In this document: positions 14,635 to 23,587 of the stretch, piece by piece
How positions within the stretch are numbered: the stretch's first letter is position 1
Layout of the letters: each line of letters opens with the position of its first letter
Notes under the pieces: model-generated
Told to the model about the DNA's origin: nothing
The model's input: the letters and a program-made list of their open reading frames with translations, nothing else
The model's database searches: none
Position numbers and translations under genes: made by a program
Source of the DNA: JADJPL01 sp964607915
GTDB taxonomy: Bacteria > Bacteroidota > Bacteroidia > Chitinophagales > Saprospiraceae
NCBI GenBank assembly: GCA_964607915.1
Contig: CAZSMU010000043.1
Coordinates: forward strand, 1 to 24,691
Length of the DNA: 24,691 nt
Direction of reading: 5' to 3'

Positions 14635-15668
14635 AGGTCGTCTGGTGTATCGCATGTGCCGCGGCAATAGCCCTGGCTACGGGATGCCGGCGCGCGCCCC
14701 ATGCGATAATCCCTGCTTTTTACCATTGGAAAACTACCCTGCAACTCAGCGCGGAAGAGTTGCGCTATCTACAGCGCGTGCAGGCCGGACGGCTTTACGT
14801 CAGGGTCTTCGATGTGGATTGGGATCCGGAGTACCGCGATGCCGTGCCCCTGGCGCAGGTGCAAATAGATACTTTCAAAGGCTCCGGGCTGGAAATTATC
14901 CCCGCTGTATTTATCACCAACCGCACGCTGAAGCAGCTCCCGTCCGAGGAGATTCCCCGCCTTGCCGAACGCATCCTGAAAAAAGCCACTGCCCTAAAGT
15001 TCCATTTCCCGGATAGCCTCATCCCCGAGATACAGATAGATTGCGACTGGACGGCAGGTACCCGCGCTGCTTATTTCCTACTCCTGCGGCACATCCGGAA
15101 AGGGGCAGCGGCAGAAGGCTTGCGCCTGTCGGCTACCGTGCGCCTACACCAGTTCAGCGGTTATGACCGGACGGGAGTACCGCCGGTGGACCGCGCTATG
15201 CTGATGTGCTACAACACCGGCGATCTGGAGGGCTGGGAAGAGGAAAACAGTATCTACCAGGAAAGCGATGCCCGGCGCTATCTGGGCCGGCACACGGATT
15301 ATCCCTTGCCCTTCGACATTGCGCTCCCTGCCTTTCGCTGGGGGGTTTTGTTCCGCGATGGCCACCTGATCCGCCTGATACACGGTCTTGACCCAACCGA
15401 TTTACAGCGAGCCGCATTCCGGCAAACCGGCCCCCGGCGCTATCAGGTCGAAAAAAGTACGTATCTTGACGGCTATTATCTGTATCGGGGCGATCGTATC
15501 CGTCTGGAAAGTACGGGCTTAGCCGATATGCAAAGCGCTTTTGACCTGGTCAGGCCTTCCCTGAAGCCCGGCATGTCGTTTGCGCTATCTGTCTATCACC
15601 TCGATACTACGCTCGTTCAACGCATTCCTCATGGTTCTATGGCCCGATTTTTTCAAAAAGCCCGTTAG
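14631..15668 (+). CDS. Predicted lipoprotein with TIM-barrel (glycoside hydrolase-like) features
   Basis: No firm function can be given for this 345-aa protein. A signal peptide ends in the lipobox LATGC, with Cys19 as the lipidation site, so it should be membrane anchored. The body alternates short beta-strands ending in acidic or aromatic residues, as in glycosidase TIM barrels: IIPAFYHWKT (26-35), LYVRVFDVDWD (55-65), IIPAVFI (89-95), EIQIDCDW (133-140), LSATVRLHQF (166-175), MLMCYNTGD (190-198) and DIALPAFRWG. It may belong to the DUF3142-type conserved family, but I cannot confirm that from memory. The gene overlaps kdsD by 4 bp and the next gene by 38 bp. This strongly suggests coupled translation and a shared role, probably in surface polysaccharide or cell-wall handling. 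Confidence 0.6.
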   Translation: MKVVWCIACAAAIALATGCRRAPHAIIPAFYHWKTTLQLSAEELRYLQRVQAGRLYVRVFDVDWDPEYRDAVPLAQVQIDTFKGSGLEIIPAVFITNRTLKQLPSEEIPRLAERILKKATALKFHFPDSLIPEIQIDCDWTAGTRAAYFLLLRHIRKGAAAEGLRLSATVRLHQFSGYDRTGVPPVDRAMLMCYNTGDLEGWEEENSIYQESDARRYLGRHTDYPLPFDIALPAFRWGVLFRDGHLIRLIHGLDPTDLQRAAFRQTGPRRYQVEKSTYLDGYYLYRGDRIRLESTGLADMQSAFDLVRPSLKPGMSFALSVYHLDTTLVQRIPHGSMARFFQKAR

Positions 15669-17943
15669 CCTCGGCAAGGCAGCAACTACCGCCCTGAGGA
15701 TTTCCCTCTTAGGCGCCTGTACCCTGCTGCCCGCCACGGTCGGGGAAGGACAGTGCCTCCCCGAAGCCAGACGGTTCCAGGGGTACTCCTTTTTGAACCC
15801 CCTCCTGATTGCCCCTACCCTGCCGGGAGCTCCTTATGTACTGGATTTTGAAACCCTCTATCGCAAGTATGGCCGACAAGACCGCATACAAACCGATGAA
15901 AATACAGCCGAATGGCGCGCCCGCTTTTGCGACATCCCTGTCGAGGAAGACGTGCACTCCGTCGTCTATGGGTTTTCTACGCAGGATCTCCAGGAGATGA
16001 GCCTATCCGCCCGGATATCGAATGTCCCTCTGGATCCCCTCCTGCGGCAGAACACCTTCGCCCGCTACCTGGTGCGGCACAAATGCCTGGAAACCATTGA
16101 CTACCTGATTTTCGCCAAGGATTGCGAACCCTTCGTCACGCGCGGCGGGGATCCCTGGGAAACGAAACAGGACCCCAATCGGGTGTTGGCTATGGACCGC
16201 CTGATAGATCAAGGGCTAAAAACCTTCCTCAACACCCGGTCCGACTATATCCGGCTCCGCTATGCTTACCAGATTATCCGACTGGCGCACTACTCCCGGC
16301 AGTACGAACGCACCCTGGAGCTCTTCGACTACCTCATGCCCAAGATTGACCACGACCCCAGTAAGATCGAGTTCTGGATACTCGGGCACAAGGCCGGTGC
16401 TTTGCTGGCCCTCGGCAAACCCGTGGAGGCATCCTACCTCTACGCCCGCGTGTTCCTAAACAGCCCCGGCAAGCGCGAGTCGGCGTTCCGCAGCTTCCAT
16501 ATCCGGAGCGACGAGGAATGGAAACAGTGCATGCTGCTCTGCCAGGACGACCAGGAGCGCGCCACCCTGTACGCCATGCGGGCGTACATGCGCGACAGCA
16601 AAGCACTCGAAGAAATGGAAGCCATCTATCAACTCGACCCCGCCAGTCCTTACCTCGAGGTACTGCTCGCCCGGGAAATACGCCGCCTGGAACGCCACCT
16701 GCTCGGACTGGAGTTCAACGATCAGCGGGACAAAAACAAGCGCTACTTCGGACTTCCTGGTGCAGAAGCCCGGCAAGAACTCATCCACCTGCAAGCATTT
16801 GTACGCGACGTGAACGCCCGCGGCGAGACCCCAAACCAAGCGTTGTGGGCACTGGGACAAGGCTATCTGGAGCTCCTCGCCGGCGACACCTATGCCGCCC
16901 GCAAATCCTTTCTCCAGGCAAAAGAAATCACCAACGACCCCATACTCGGCGAACAACTCGAGGCCCTCGACCTGGCTAACCAAATCCTCGCCTTCCAATT
17001 CCCATCGGCGGAAGTGGAGGAGTCTGCCGCCGAAGCCAAACTGGATAACCCTTTGTTCTTACGATACCCCAGCTTCCCCGATTTTCTCGACGACAAGATG
17101 AGCTGGCTGTATGATAAATTCAAACGCCCCGGAAAGGCCTTCCTCGTTCGCTATGATATGTCCCAGCTAAAAGCCAATCCCAAACCCGAACTGCTCGACG
17201 ACCTGCAACAACTCGCTGCACAAACGGATTTTACCCGCTATGAACGCGACCTGCTGCGCAAAACCAAAGGTATCAATCTACAGAATGACCTGATTGACCT
17301 GAAGGCTACCCAGTTTTTTAACGAGGGCAATATCGCTGCCGCTTTGGAAACCTACAAGCAAATGGATCGGACTAACTGGGATACCTACGGCCTTTACAGC
17401 CCTTTCGTAGAACGCTTTGCCGAGTGCGTCCACTGCCGCCCCAGAGATACTTCGGGCATTATCAACAAAGGGCAGTTGTTCGAAAAACTGCTCGACCTCG
17501 AATACCGGGCTCTGGCCAACCGCGAACAGGGCGGCCGATACTTCTATCAGCTTGGCCTGGCCTACTACAATATGTCGTATTTCGGGCATGCCTGGAGAGT
17601 ACGGGACTACTTCCGCAGCGGCAGCAGCCTCAAACGGGCCAAATCCGGCAATGACCCCGACCTGGTGTCCGACCCGCGCTTCCCTTTTGGCAACCGCGAG
17701 TATTTTGACTGCTCCAAAGCCCTGGAATACTTCGAACTGGCGCGACGCACCAGCCCGGACCCCGAGCTGTCTGCAAAAGCCGTTTTCATGGCGGCCCGTT
17801 GTGAGCAAAACGCCTACTTCACAAAGAGAGCCCCCAGAACTTATCAATATTTCGATGTCCTGAACCGCTATTATTTCAATACCCGCTTTTACAGAATAAT
17901 CGTTCAGGAGTGTAAATACTTCAAGACGTATGCCGCCAAATAA
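15631..17943 (+). CDS. Large conserved Bacteroidota protein of unknown function, helical-repeat-like
   Basis: This protein of about 770 aa has a hydrophobic N-terminal stretch (ALRISLLGACTLLPATVG) consistent with export. I picked the ATG at 15631; another in-frame ATG at 15580 would add 17 residues and deepen the overlap with the lipoprotein gene. Most of the chain is alpha-helical in character and rich in Tyr, Leu, Arg and Glu, like TPR-type repeats (for example KTFLNTRSDYIRLRYAYQII and ALWALGQGYLELLAGDTYAA). Cysteines occur in ECVHC near residue 600, and the C-terminal segment FMAARCEQNAY near residue 720 is followed by an ending like ECKYFKTYAAK. I remember the last segment as characteristic of a widespread uncharacterised Bacteroidota family. 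It overlaps both neighbours (38 and 14 bp), so it is part of the kdsD operon and likely acts with the adjacent lipoprotein and outer-membrane protein. Confidence 0.6.
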   Translation: MVLWPDFFKKPVSLGKAATTALRISLLGACTLLPATVGEGQCLPEARRFQGYSFLNPLLIAPTLPGAPYVLDFETLYRKYGRQDRIQTDENTAEWRARFCDIPVEEDVHSVVYGFSTQDLQEMSLSARISNVPLDPLLRQNTFARYLVRHKCLETIDYLIFAKDCEPFVTRGGDPWETKQDPNRVLAMDRLIDQGLKTFLNTRSDYIRLRYAYQIIRLAHYSRQYERTLELFDYLMPKIDHDPSKIEFWILGHKAGALLALGKPVEASYLYARVFLNSPGKRESAFRSFHIRSDEEWKQCMLLCQDDQERATLYAMRAYMRDSKALEEMEAIYQLDPASPYLEVLLAREIRRLERHLLGLEFNDQRDKNKRYFGLPGAEARQELIHLQAFVRDVNARGETPNQALWALGQGYLELLAGDTYAARKSFLQAKEITNDPILGEQLEALDLANQILAFQFPSAEVEESAAEAKLDNPLFLRYPSFPDFLDDKMSWLYDKFKRPGKAFLVRYDMSQLKANPKPELLDDLQQLAAQTDFTRYERDLLRKTKGINLQNDLIDLKATQFFNEGNIAAALETYKQMDRTNWDTYGLYSPFVERFAECVHCRPRDTSGIINKGQLFEKLLDLEYRALANREQGGRYFYQLGLAYYNMSYFGHAWRVRDYFRSGSSLKRAKSGNDPDLVSDPRFPFGNREYFDCSKALEYFELARRTSPDPELSAKAVFMAARCEQNAYFTKRAPRTYQYFDVLNRYYFNTRFYRIIVQECKYFKTYAAK

Positions 17944-19624
17944 ACTGTTGTACAGATTACTCATCCTTATCGCCTTCGGTCTATCGGTTTTTTTACCTGC
18001 CCGGGGCATTGCCCAGGGCTCCCTGCTCCCCCCGGGCAGCCTGGAAGAAACCCTGCTCGGGCGCTTTGAGATCAAAGCCAATCCATCGGTGCCCTTCCAT
18101 ACCGGACTCAAGCCGTTTAACCGGGCGGAAGTAGTAGCCTACGCCCACCTGCTCGACACAGTGCTCCGTGCCCCCACCAAAAAAACACGGGCTGACCTCG
18201 ACTATATCTTTCGCAATAATAACGAATGGGGTTCCCCCGACACCAGTGCGCAGGCCGGTTCCAGGCCCTTGCTCGGCTTCCTATACCGCAGCCCGGCCAA
18301 TTTTTATGAGGTCAACACCCCTGATTTCACCCTGCGCGCCAACCCCATGATCCAGTTTAAGTACGGTGCCCAACAAAATGAAACCGAACCCTGGTTCCTC
18401 AACCAGCGAGGGGTAGAGTTGCGGGCAGCCATTGACCAGCGCGTTTTTGTGTATGCCAATTTTATAGAAAACCAGGCCCAGTTTCCCTCTTTTGTGCGGG
18501 AGCGCTTCCTCCGCGATTCGGCGCTGCCCGGGGTTGGCCGCGCTAAAGATTATTCCGGCTTTGGCGTGCGCAACGGCTACGATTTCATGTTGAGCCAAAG
18601 CGCTATCGGCTTTCAACTGACGCCACATATCGGGGCGCAGTTTGGATATGGCCGCAATTTCTGGGGCGAGGGGTACCGGTCGCTCTTGTTATCAGATTTC
18701 GGCTACGACTATCTGCATCTGAAGATCAACTGGAAAATCTGGAAGCTCCACTACCAAAATCTGTTCGCTGAGCTGAATGCCGGTTCCGGCAACGGTCCGG
18801 ACGGTTTGGTGGCCAAAAAATACATGGCCTCCCATCTGCTCAGCGTATATCCCCTTCCCAACGTGCAGGTAGGGCTTTTTGAAGCGGTCATTTTCAGCCG
18901 GGAAAACCATTTCGAGCTCAACTACCTCAACCCCCTTATTCTATATCGGGCTGTAGAGCTTGCCTTGGGCAGCCCGGACAATATGTTGCTCGGAATCCAT
19001 GGCAAGTGGAATTTCCTGCGGCACTTCCAGGCCTATGGGCAGTTCGTGTTCGACGAGTTTCTGTACGCTGAACTCCTCGTAAGGCGTCGCGGCTGGTGGG
19101 GCAATAAATTCGCCATGCAGACGGGCCTGAAGTATGTAGATGCCTTCGGGATAGACCACCTCGACCTCCAGATAGAGCACAACCTCGCGCGCCCATACAC
19201 CTACACGCACGATGAGCAGGTCCAATCCTATACCCATCAGATGCAGCCTCTGGCGCATCCCCTCGGTGCCAATTTCCAGGAATGGGTACTGTTGGCCCGC
19301 TGGCAAGCCCTGCCCCGCCTGCTCGTGCAGGGGCGCCTCCTGCAGGCCCGAACCGGCTCCGACGGAGCCGGCGAGAACTGGGGCTCCAACATCCTGCTGC
19401 CCAATGTGCGCATCCAACAGGAATTCGGCAATGAAATCGGGCAGGGCATCCCCACCCGTCTGCAAATTGCAGCACTGGACCTGAGCTTCTCCATAGCACA
19501 TAATGTATTTTTCGACCTCCACGGCTTTTATCGGCGCCGAACCCTCGACGGGCAGATTCAAAACCACGCCTTTCTCAGCGGGGGCATACGCATGAATTTG
19601 CCCAACTGGAAGCACGATTTTTAA
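17930..19624 (+). CDS. Wzi/RemB-like outer membrane capsule-assembly or gliding protein
   Basis: This 564-aa protein has a signal peptide (about residues 1-29, ending near GIAQG). The central part is typical of the Bacteroidota Wzi-like family, which includes the gliding protein RemB: FGYGRNFWGEGYRSLLLSDF (about 238-257), then YLHLKINWKIWKLHYQNLFA and YPLPNVQVGLFEAVIFSREN, then LNYLNPLILYRAVELALGSP. Beta-strand-rich sequence continues to the end (GGIRMNLPNWKHDF), as in an outer-membrane barrel. Wzi binds capsular polysaccharide at the surface in Gram-negatives; RemB supports gliding in Flavobacterium. Which role applies here is not decided by the sequence. It starts 14 bp before the previous stop codon and is the last gene of the overlapping kdsD operon. 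Confidence 0.72.
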   Translation: MPPNKLLYRLLILIAFGLSVFLPARGIAQGSLLPPGSLEETLLGRFEIKANPSVPFHTGLKPFNRAEVVAYAHLLDTVLRAPTKKTRADLDYIFRNNNEWGSPDTSAQAGSRPLLGFLYRSPANFYEVNTPDFTLRANPMIQFKYGAQQNETEPWFLNQRGVELRAAIDQRVFVYANFIENQAQFPSFVRERFLRDSALPGVGRAKDYSGFGVRNGYDFMLSQSAIGFQLTPHIGAQFGYGRNFWGEGYRSLLLSDFGYDYLHLKINWKIWKLHYQNLFAELNAGSGNGPDGLVAKKYMASHLLSVYPLPNVQVGLFEAVIFSRENHFELNYLNPLILYRAVELALGSPDNMLLGIHGKWNFLRHFQAYGQFVFDEFLYAELLVRRRGWWGNKFAMQTGLKYVDAFGIDHLDLQIEHNLARPYTYTHDEQVQSYTHQMQPLAHPLGANFQEWVLLARWQALPRLLVQGRLLQARTGSDGAGENWGSNILLPNVRIQQEFGNEIGQGIPTRLQIAALDLSFSIAHNVFFDLHGFYRRRTLDGQIQNHAFLSGGIRMNLPNWKHDF

Positions 19625-19669
19625 ACCGTTCGTACTATTGCAAGGATTCTATCATAAACCATACGCTAC

Positions 19670-21280
19670 ATGTCAAACAAAAAACTGCCGCAGGTCGCTT
19701 ATTTCTGTATGGAATACGGCCTCGATCAATCCTTTAAAGCATACGCCGGAGGGCTGGGTATCCTCGCCGGCGATTATCTAAAAGGGGCCAAAGACCACGA
19801 TTTCCCTATCATCGGCATCGGAATCAAGTGGAAACAAGGCTATACCGACCAGCGCATCGGCCCCGACGGCCGTCCCTACGACACGTATCACAACTACCAG
19901 TACGACTTCATGGAAGATACCGGCATTGCGGTGATCGTAGAAATACGAGGGGTAGAGGTGGAATGTAAAGTCTGGAAATTGGAAAAATTCGGCAACGCCA
20001 CGATTTACCTCCTCGACACCGATGTTCCCGAAGGGAAAGACCCCTGGATCACCGGGCAACTGTACGGTTGGTTTGGCGAAGAACGCATCGCACAGGAAAT
20101 GGTCCTCGGCATCGGGGGGGTGCGTGCCCTGCGCCAATTGGGCATCGAACCGGATTTTTACCACTTCAATGAAGGCCACGCCCTCTTTGCAGGCTTCGAA
20201 CTGCTGCGCGAAAAGATGGAAGAGGAAGGAATGGACTTTGAGGAGGCCTGGGAAGCCGTGAAGCCCAAAGTCGTATTCACTACGCACACACCGGTCATCC
20301 AGGGCAATGAGTCCCACCCTATCGAACGAATCCTGTATATGGGCGCCAACCTGTCGCTGAGTTGGGAAGATTTGGAAACCCTGGGCGGCAACCCCTTCAA
20401 CATGACCGTCGGTGCCCTGCGCCTGTCGGCTAAATCCAACGCCGTCGCCCAACTCCACGGCGTAACCGCCAACAAGATGTGGGCCGACGTGGAAGGCCGC
20501 TGCGAGATCCTCGCCATCACCAATGCCATCCACCGGCCTACCTGGGTAGATCCCGCGATGCTTGAACTCGCCGAAAACGGCGGCGACCTATGGAAGGGGC
20601 ACCTGCAGAACAAGCGGGCCCTCATTGATTTTGTAGAAGCCAAAAACGGCGTCCGCCTCGACGAAGAGAAGCTCATTATCGGCTTCTCCCGGAGAGCGGT
20701 GCCCTACAAGCGCAGCAACCTTATCTTTAGCGACCCGGAACGAATAGAGCCCCTGCTCGAGTCCGGAAAAATCCAGATTATCTTCTCCGGCAAAGCACAC
20801 CCTCTCGACGACAACGGCAAGCTCATCGTCAGCGACCTGGTGGCTATGACACGGCGTTTCCCAAAATCAGTCGTCTTCCTGGAAAATTACGACATGGCCA
20901 TTGGCCGCATGCTGACCCGCGGATCTGACGTCTGGCTCAACAATCCCCGCCGTCCCTTGGAAGCCAGTGGAACCTCCGGCATGAAAGCCGCTATGAACGG
21001 CGTCCTGAACCTGAGTATCCTGGACGGTTGGTGGCCCGAAGCTTGTCAGCACGGCATCAACGGATGGCAATTTGGCGACGGGTTCGAAAGCGATGACTTC
21101 GAGGAATTGGACAACCACGACCGCAAAGCCCTGTTCGAAGTACTCTTTGACGAAGTGCTGCCCACGTACTACGAAAACCGGGAAAAATGGGTGTCTATGA
21201 TGCGCGCCAGCATCCTGAGCACCAAAGATCAGTTTGCCGTGAAGCGCATGCTCGAGGAATACTACGCTCTGTTGTATTAG
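19670..21280 (+). CDS. glgP: Alpha-glucan (glycogen) phosphorylase, short form, GT35 family
   Basis: The enzyme releases glucose 1-phosphate from alpha-1,4-glucans such as glycogen using pyridoxal phosphate. The 536-aa protein is much shorter than the E. coli or muscle enzyme (about 800-840 aa) and fits the compact bacterial/archaeal alpha-glucan phosphorylase group. Visible blocks are YFCMEYGLDQSFKAYAGGLG (11-30), FNEGHALFAGFEL (166-178), THTPVIQGNE (205-214), FSRRAVPYKRSNLIF (339-353) and the cofactor motif PRRPLEASGTSGMKAAMNG, where Lys439 is the expected PLP lysine. It starts 45 bp after the Wzi/RemB-like gene, so it may share its transcript or have its own weak promoter. It converges on cysN, and its TAG stop is the first three bases of repeat copy E. 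Confidence 0.9.
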   Translation: MSNKKLPQVAYFCMEYGLDQSFKAYAGGLGILAGDYLKGAKDHDFPIIGIGIKWKQGYTDQRIGPDGRPYDTYHNYQYDFMEDTGIAVIVEIRGVEVECKVWKLEKFGNATIYLLDTDVPEGKDPWITGQLYGWFGEERIAQEMVLGIGGVRALRQLGIEPDFYHFNEGHALFAGFELLREKMEEEGMDFEEAWEAVKPKVVFTTHTPVIQGNESHPIERILYMGANLSLSWEDLETLGGNPFNMTVGALRLSAKSNAVAQLHGVTANKMWADVEGRCEILAITNAIHRPTWVDPAMLELAENGGDLWKGHLQNKRALIDFVEAKNGVRLDEEKLIIGFSRRAVPYKRSNLIFSDPERIEPLLESGKIQIIFSGKAHPLDDNGKLIVSDLVAMTRRFPKSVVFLENYDMAIGRMLTRGSDVWLNNPRRPLEASGTSGMKAAMNGVLNLSILDGWWPEACQHGINGWQFGDGFESDDFEELDNHDRKALFEVLFDEVLPTYYENREKWVSMMRASILSTKDQFAVKRMLEEYYALLY

Positions 21281-21312
21281 ACCTGTTGCGAGGGGATGGT
21301 GGGGAGGATCTA
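21278..21312 (-). repeat. Repeat copy E filling the glgP/cysN convergent gap
   Basis: TAGACCTGTTGCGAGGGG (21278-21295) matches the reverse complement of the right terminus of copy A at 17 of 18 bases. Its first three bases are the glgP stop codon. The 29 bp between the glgP and cysN stop codons is thus largely repeat sequence. The far end (GGGGAGGATCTA) carries the cysN stop codon (TAG on the minus strand). No second terminus is recognisable. Confidence 0.6.
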
Positions 21313-21325
21313 AAGAATCATCCCC
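21301..21325. other. Hairpin spanning the cysN stop codon
   Basis: GGGGAGGAT (21301-21309) and ATCATCCCC (21317-21325) pair at 8 of 9 positions around a 7-base loop containing the cysN stop. No T tract follows on either strand. It may form a 3'-end structure between the convergent genes, but it is not a classical terminator. Confidence 0.35.
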
Positions 21326-22566
21326 GCCCCTACCGTTTCGTTGGTGCCTTCGTCCACCAGGAGGAGGCTGCCTGTGTCGCGGTTGCGGCGATAGCTGTCA
21401 AAAAACAGGGGTTTCGCACAGCGCAGGACCACCCGGGCAATATCGTTCATACCGATCTGCACCTCATCGGTGATTCGGTGCAGCGTATTGATGTCGAGTT
21501 TATACCGGATTTCTTTGACCACACTCCGCGTCTCCTGGGTGGTATGCCGGAGGATATACTTTCCACCCGGCTGCAAAGGCCGTTCATTGAACCAACAGAT
21601 CATCGCTTCGATATCCTGGCTCACCGTGGGCTGATTGTGTTCCCGGACGATCATATCCCCGCGGCTCAGGTCGAAATTCTCTTCCAGCAGGAGGGATACC
21701 GACATGGGCGGGAAAGCTTCCTCCATTTCCCCGTCGAACGTGTCTATTTTCGCGATGCGCGTCTTGAAGCCGGAAGGCAGCAACAGTACTTCATCGCCTT
21801 TTTTCAGGATGCCTCCCGCTACGCGGCCCGCATAGCTGCGGTAATCGTGGAACGCATCTGTATTGGGGCGTATCACGTATTGCACCGGAAAGCGGGCATC
21901 AATAAAATTGTGGTCGCTCCCGATATGTACGTTTTCGAGATAGTAGAGTAAGGTAGGCCCCTGGTACCAGGGCATCTCTTCCGAGCGGTCCACGACGTTA
22001 TCTCCCCGCAGCGCGGAAATAGGGATGAAATGCACGTCTTTCACATCCAGTTTATAGGAGAAGCGCTCGAAGTCGTCTTTTAGAGCCCGATACGTTACCT
22101 CGCTGTACTCCACCAGGTCCATTTTGTTGATGCATACCACGAGGTGTGGAATTTGGAGCAGGGAAGCGATGAAAGCGTGGCGGCGGGTCTGCTCGACTAC
22201 GCCTTTCCGGGCATCTACGAGGATAATGGCTGCATTGGCAGTGGAAGCACCCGTCACCATATTGCGGGTATACTGGATATGGCCCGGAGTATCTGCAATG
22301 ATAAATTTACGTCGGGGGGTAGCAAAATAGCGATAGGCCACGTCGATGGTGATGCCTTGCTCGCGTTCTGCGCGCAGTCCGTCGGTCAGCAGAGCGAGGT
22401 TGATTTCTTCTTCGCCCCGGCGCTCGCTCGCTTGTTTTACCGCATCGAGCTGGTCTTCAAAAATAGCTTTGGAGTCGTAGAGCAGGCGGCCGATGAGGGT
22501 GCTTTTGCCATCGTCTACGCTCCCGGCAGTAGTAAAGCGCAACAGTTCAGAATGATCAAAGGACAT
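21310..22566 (-). CDS. cysN: Sulfate adenylyltransferase subunit 1 (GTPase) CysN
   Basis: CysN is the GTPase subunit of ATP sulfurylase. It uses GTP hydrolysis to drive formation of adenylyl sulfate by CysD. From the ATG at 22566 it is 418 aa. Its EF-Tu-like motifs are the P-loop GSVDDGKST (15-23), the switch region EREQGITIDVAYRYF, DTPGH (92-96) and NKMD (147-150), followed by two beta-barrel domains. The frame is open a further 20 residues upstream into cysD, but the family N-terminus fits MSFDHSELLRFTTAGSVDDG. It is shorter than E. coli CysN (475 aa) and has no fused CysC kinase domain, in line with the separate cysC nearby. It begins 13 bp after the cysD stop and is the last gene of this cys series. 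Confidence 0.95.
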   Translation of the reverse strand: MSFDHSELLRFTTAGSVDDGKSTLIGRLLYDSKAIFEDQLDAVKQASERRGEEEINLALLTDGLRAEREQGITIDVAYRYFATPRRKFIIADTPGHIQYTRNMVTGASTANAAIILVDARKGVVEQTRRHAFIASLLQIPHLVVCINKMDLVEYSEVTYRALKDDFERFSYKLDVKDVHFIPISALRGDNVVDRSEEMPWYQGPTLLYYLENVHIGSDHNFIDARFPVQYVIRPNTDAFHDYRSYAGRVAGGILKKGDEVLLLPSGFKTRIAKIDTFDGEMEEAFPPMSVSLLLEENFDLSRGDMIVREHNQPTVSQDIEAMICWFNERPLQPGGKYILRHTTQETRSVVKEIRYKLDINTLHRITDEVQIGMNDIARVVLRCAKPLFFDSYRRNRDTGSLLLVDEGTNETVGAGMIL

Positions 22567-22579
22567 AAGAGGCGGTTTT

Positions 22580-23491
22580 TTAAAAATACCCTTGCTTTTT
22601 TCGGTCTTCCATGGCCGTTTCGGCACGCCGGTCGTCGGCGCGGCCTCCGCGTTCCGTAACGCGGGACGCGGCCACTTCTTCGATGATTTTTTCTACAGAA
22701 TCCGCATCCGACACGACAGCTCCCGTACAAGTCATATCCCCTATGGTGCGGAAGCGGATGCGCATGGTATGCACCACTTCATCCGGACGGCGGAGTACGG
22801 CTTCCGTAGCTGCGAGGAACATGCCGTCGCGCTCGAACACTTCGCGTTCATGGGAGAAGTAGAGGCTGGGGAGAGGGACGTTTTCCGAGGCCAGGTACTG
22901 CCACACGTCGAGTTCTGTCCAGTTGCTGATGGGAAATACGCGGAAGTGTTCGCCGGGATGTTTGCGGCCGTTGAACAGATTCCACAGCTCCGGGCGCTGG
23001 TTTTTGGGGTCCCATTGCCCGAATTCGTCGCGGTGGGAGAAAAAGCGCTCTTTCGCGCGCGCCTTTTCTTCATCGCGTCGGGCCCCCCCGATGGCGACGT
23101 CGAACTTGCCTTTCTCGATTGCCTCCAAGAGCACAGCGGTTTGTAGCCCGTTGCGGCTCGCGTTATATCCTTTTTCCTCCCGTACCAGGCCTTTGTCAAT
23201 TCCTTCCTGCACAGACCCCACCAGCAGGCGGGCCCCCAGTTCGGCTACTAACCAGTCGCGATATTCCATAGTCTCCGGGAAGTTATGCCCCGTGTCAATG
23301 TGCAAAAGCGGAAAAGGGATGCGCGCCGGGTAAAATGCCTTGCGCGCCAAATGGGTGACCAGTATCGAGTCTTTACCACCCGAAAACAGGATTACCGGCC
23401 GCTCAAACTGAGCAGCTACCTCCCGCAGCACAAAGATAGACTCCGCTTCGAGCTCTCTTAAATGGGATAATTGATAGTTAAAAGTCTCCAC
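22580..23491 (-). CDS. cysD: Sulfate adenylyltransferase subunit 2 CysD
   Basis: CysD is the catalytic subunit of ATP sulfurylase, converting ATP and sulfate to adenylyl sulfate and pyrophosphate in the cytoplasm. The 303-aa protein carries the PP-loop FSGGKDSILVTHLARKAF (SGGKDS at 37-42), then PFPLLHIDTGHNFPETMEYRD, GARRDEEKARAKERFFSHRD and the C-terminal TGAVVSDADSVEKIIEE, all characteristic of CysD. The length matches E. coli CysD (302 aa). It lies between cysC and cysN on the same strand. A -7 type element (23524-23531) lies just upstream, so it may be transcribed separately from cysC. No sulfite or PAPS reductase gene is visible in the window. Confidence 0.96.
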   Translation of the reverse strand: METFNYQLSHLRELEAESIFVLREVAAQFERPVILFSGGKDSILVTHLARKAFYPARIPFPLLHIDTGHNFPETMEYRDWLVAELGARLLVGSVQEGIDKGLVREEKGYNASRNGLQTAVLLEAIEKGKFDVAIGGARRDEEKARAKERFFSHRDEFGQWDPKNQRPELWNLFNGRKHPGEHFRVFPISNWTELDVWQYLASENVPLPSLYFSHEREVFERDGMFLAATEAVLRRPDEVVHTMRIRFRTIGDMTCTGAVVSDADSVEKIIEEVAASRVTERGGRADDRRAETAMEDRKKQGYF

Positions 23492-23523
23492 AGCCGTATA
23501 GGTTTAACGGATAAATCGAGGCC

Positions 23524-23531
23524 CAAAAGTA
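23524..23531 (-). promoter_or_regulatory. -7 element upstream of cysD
   Basis: On the minus strand the sequence is TACTTTTG, a full match to TAnnTTTG, ending 33 bp before the cysD start codon. That would give a leader of about 25 nt. No clear TTG is found at the -33 spacing, so only half of the promoter is supported. Confidence 0.4.
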
Positions 23532-23587
23532 GGGCAGTATTTACACGTTTTTTATGCCTTCGCCGATTTAATTACCTATTTTTTCTT

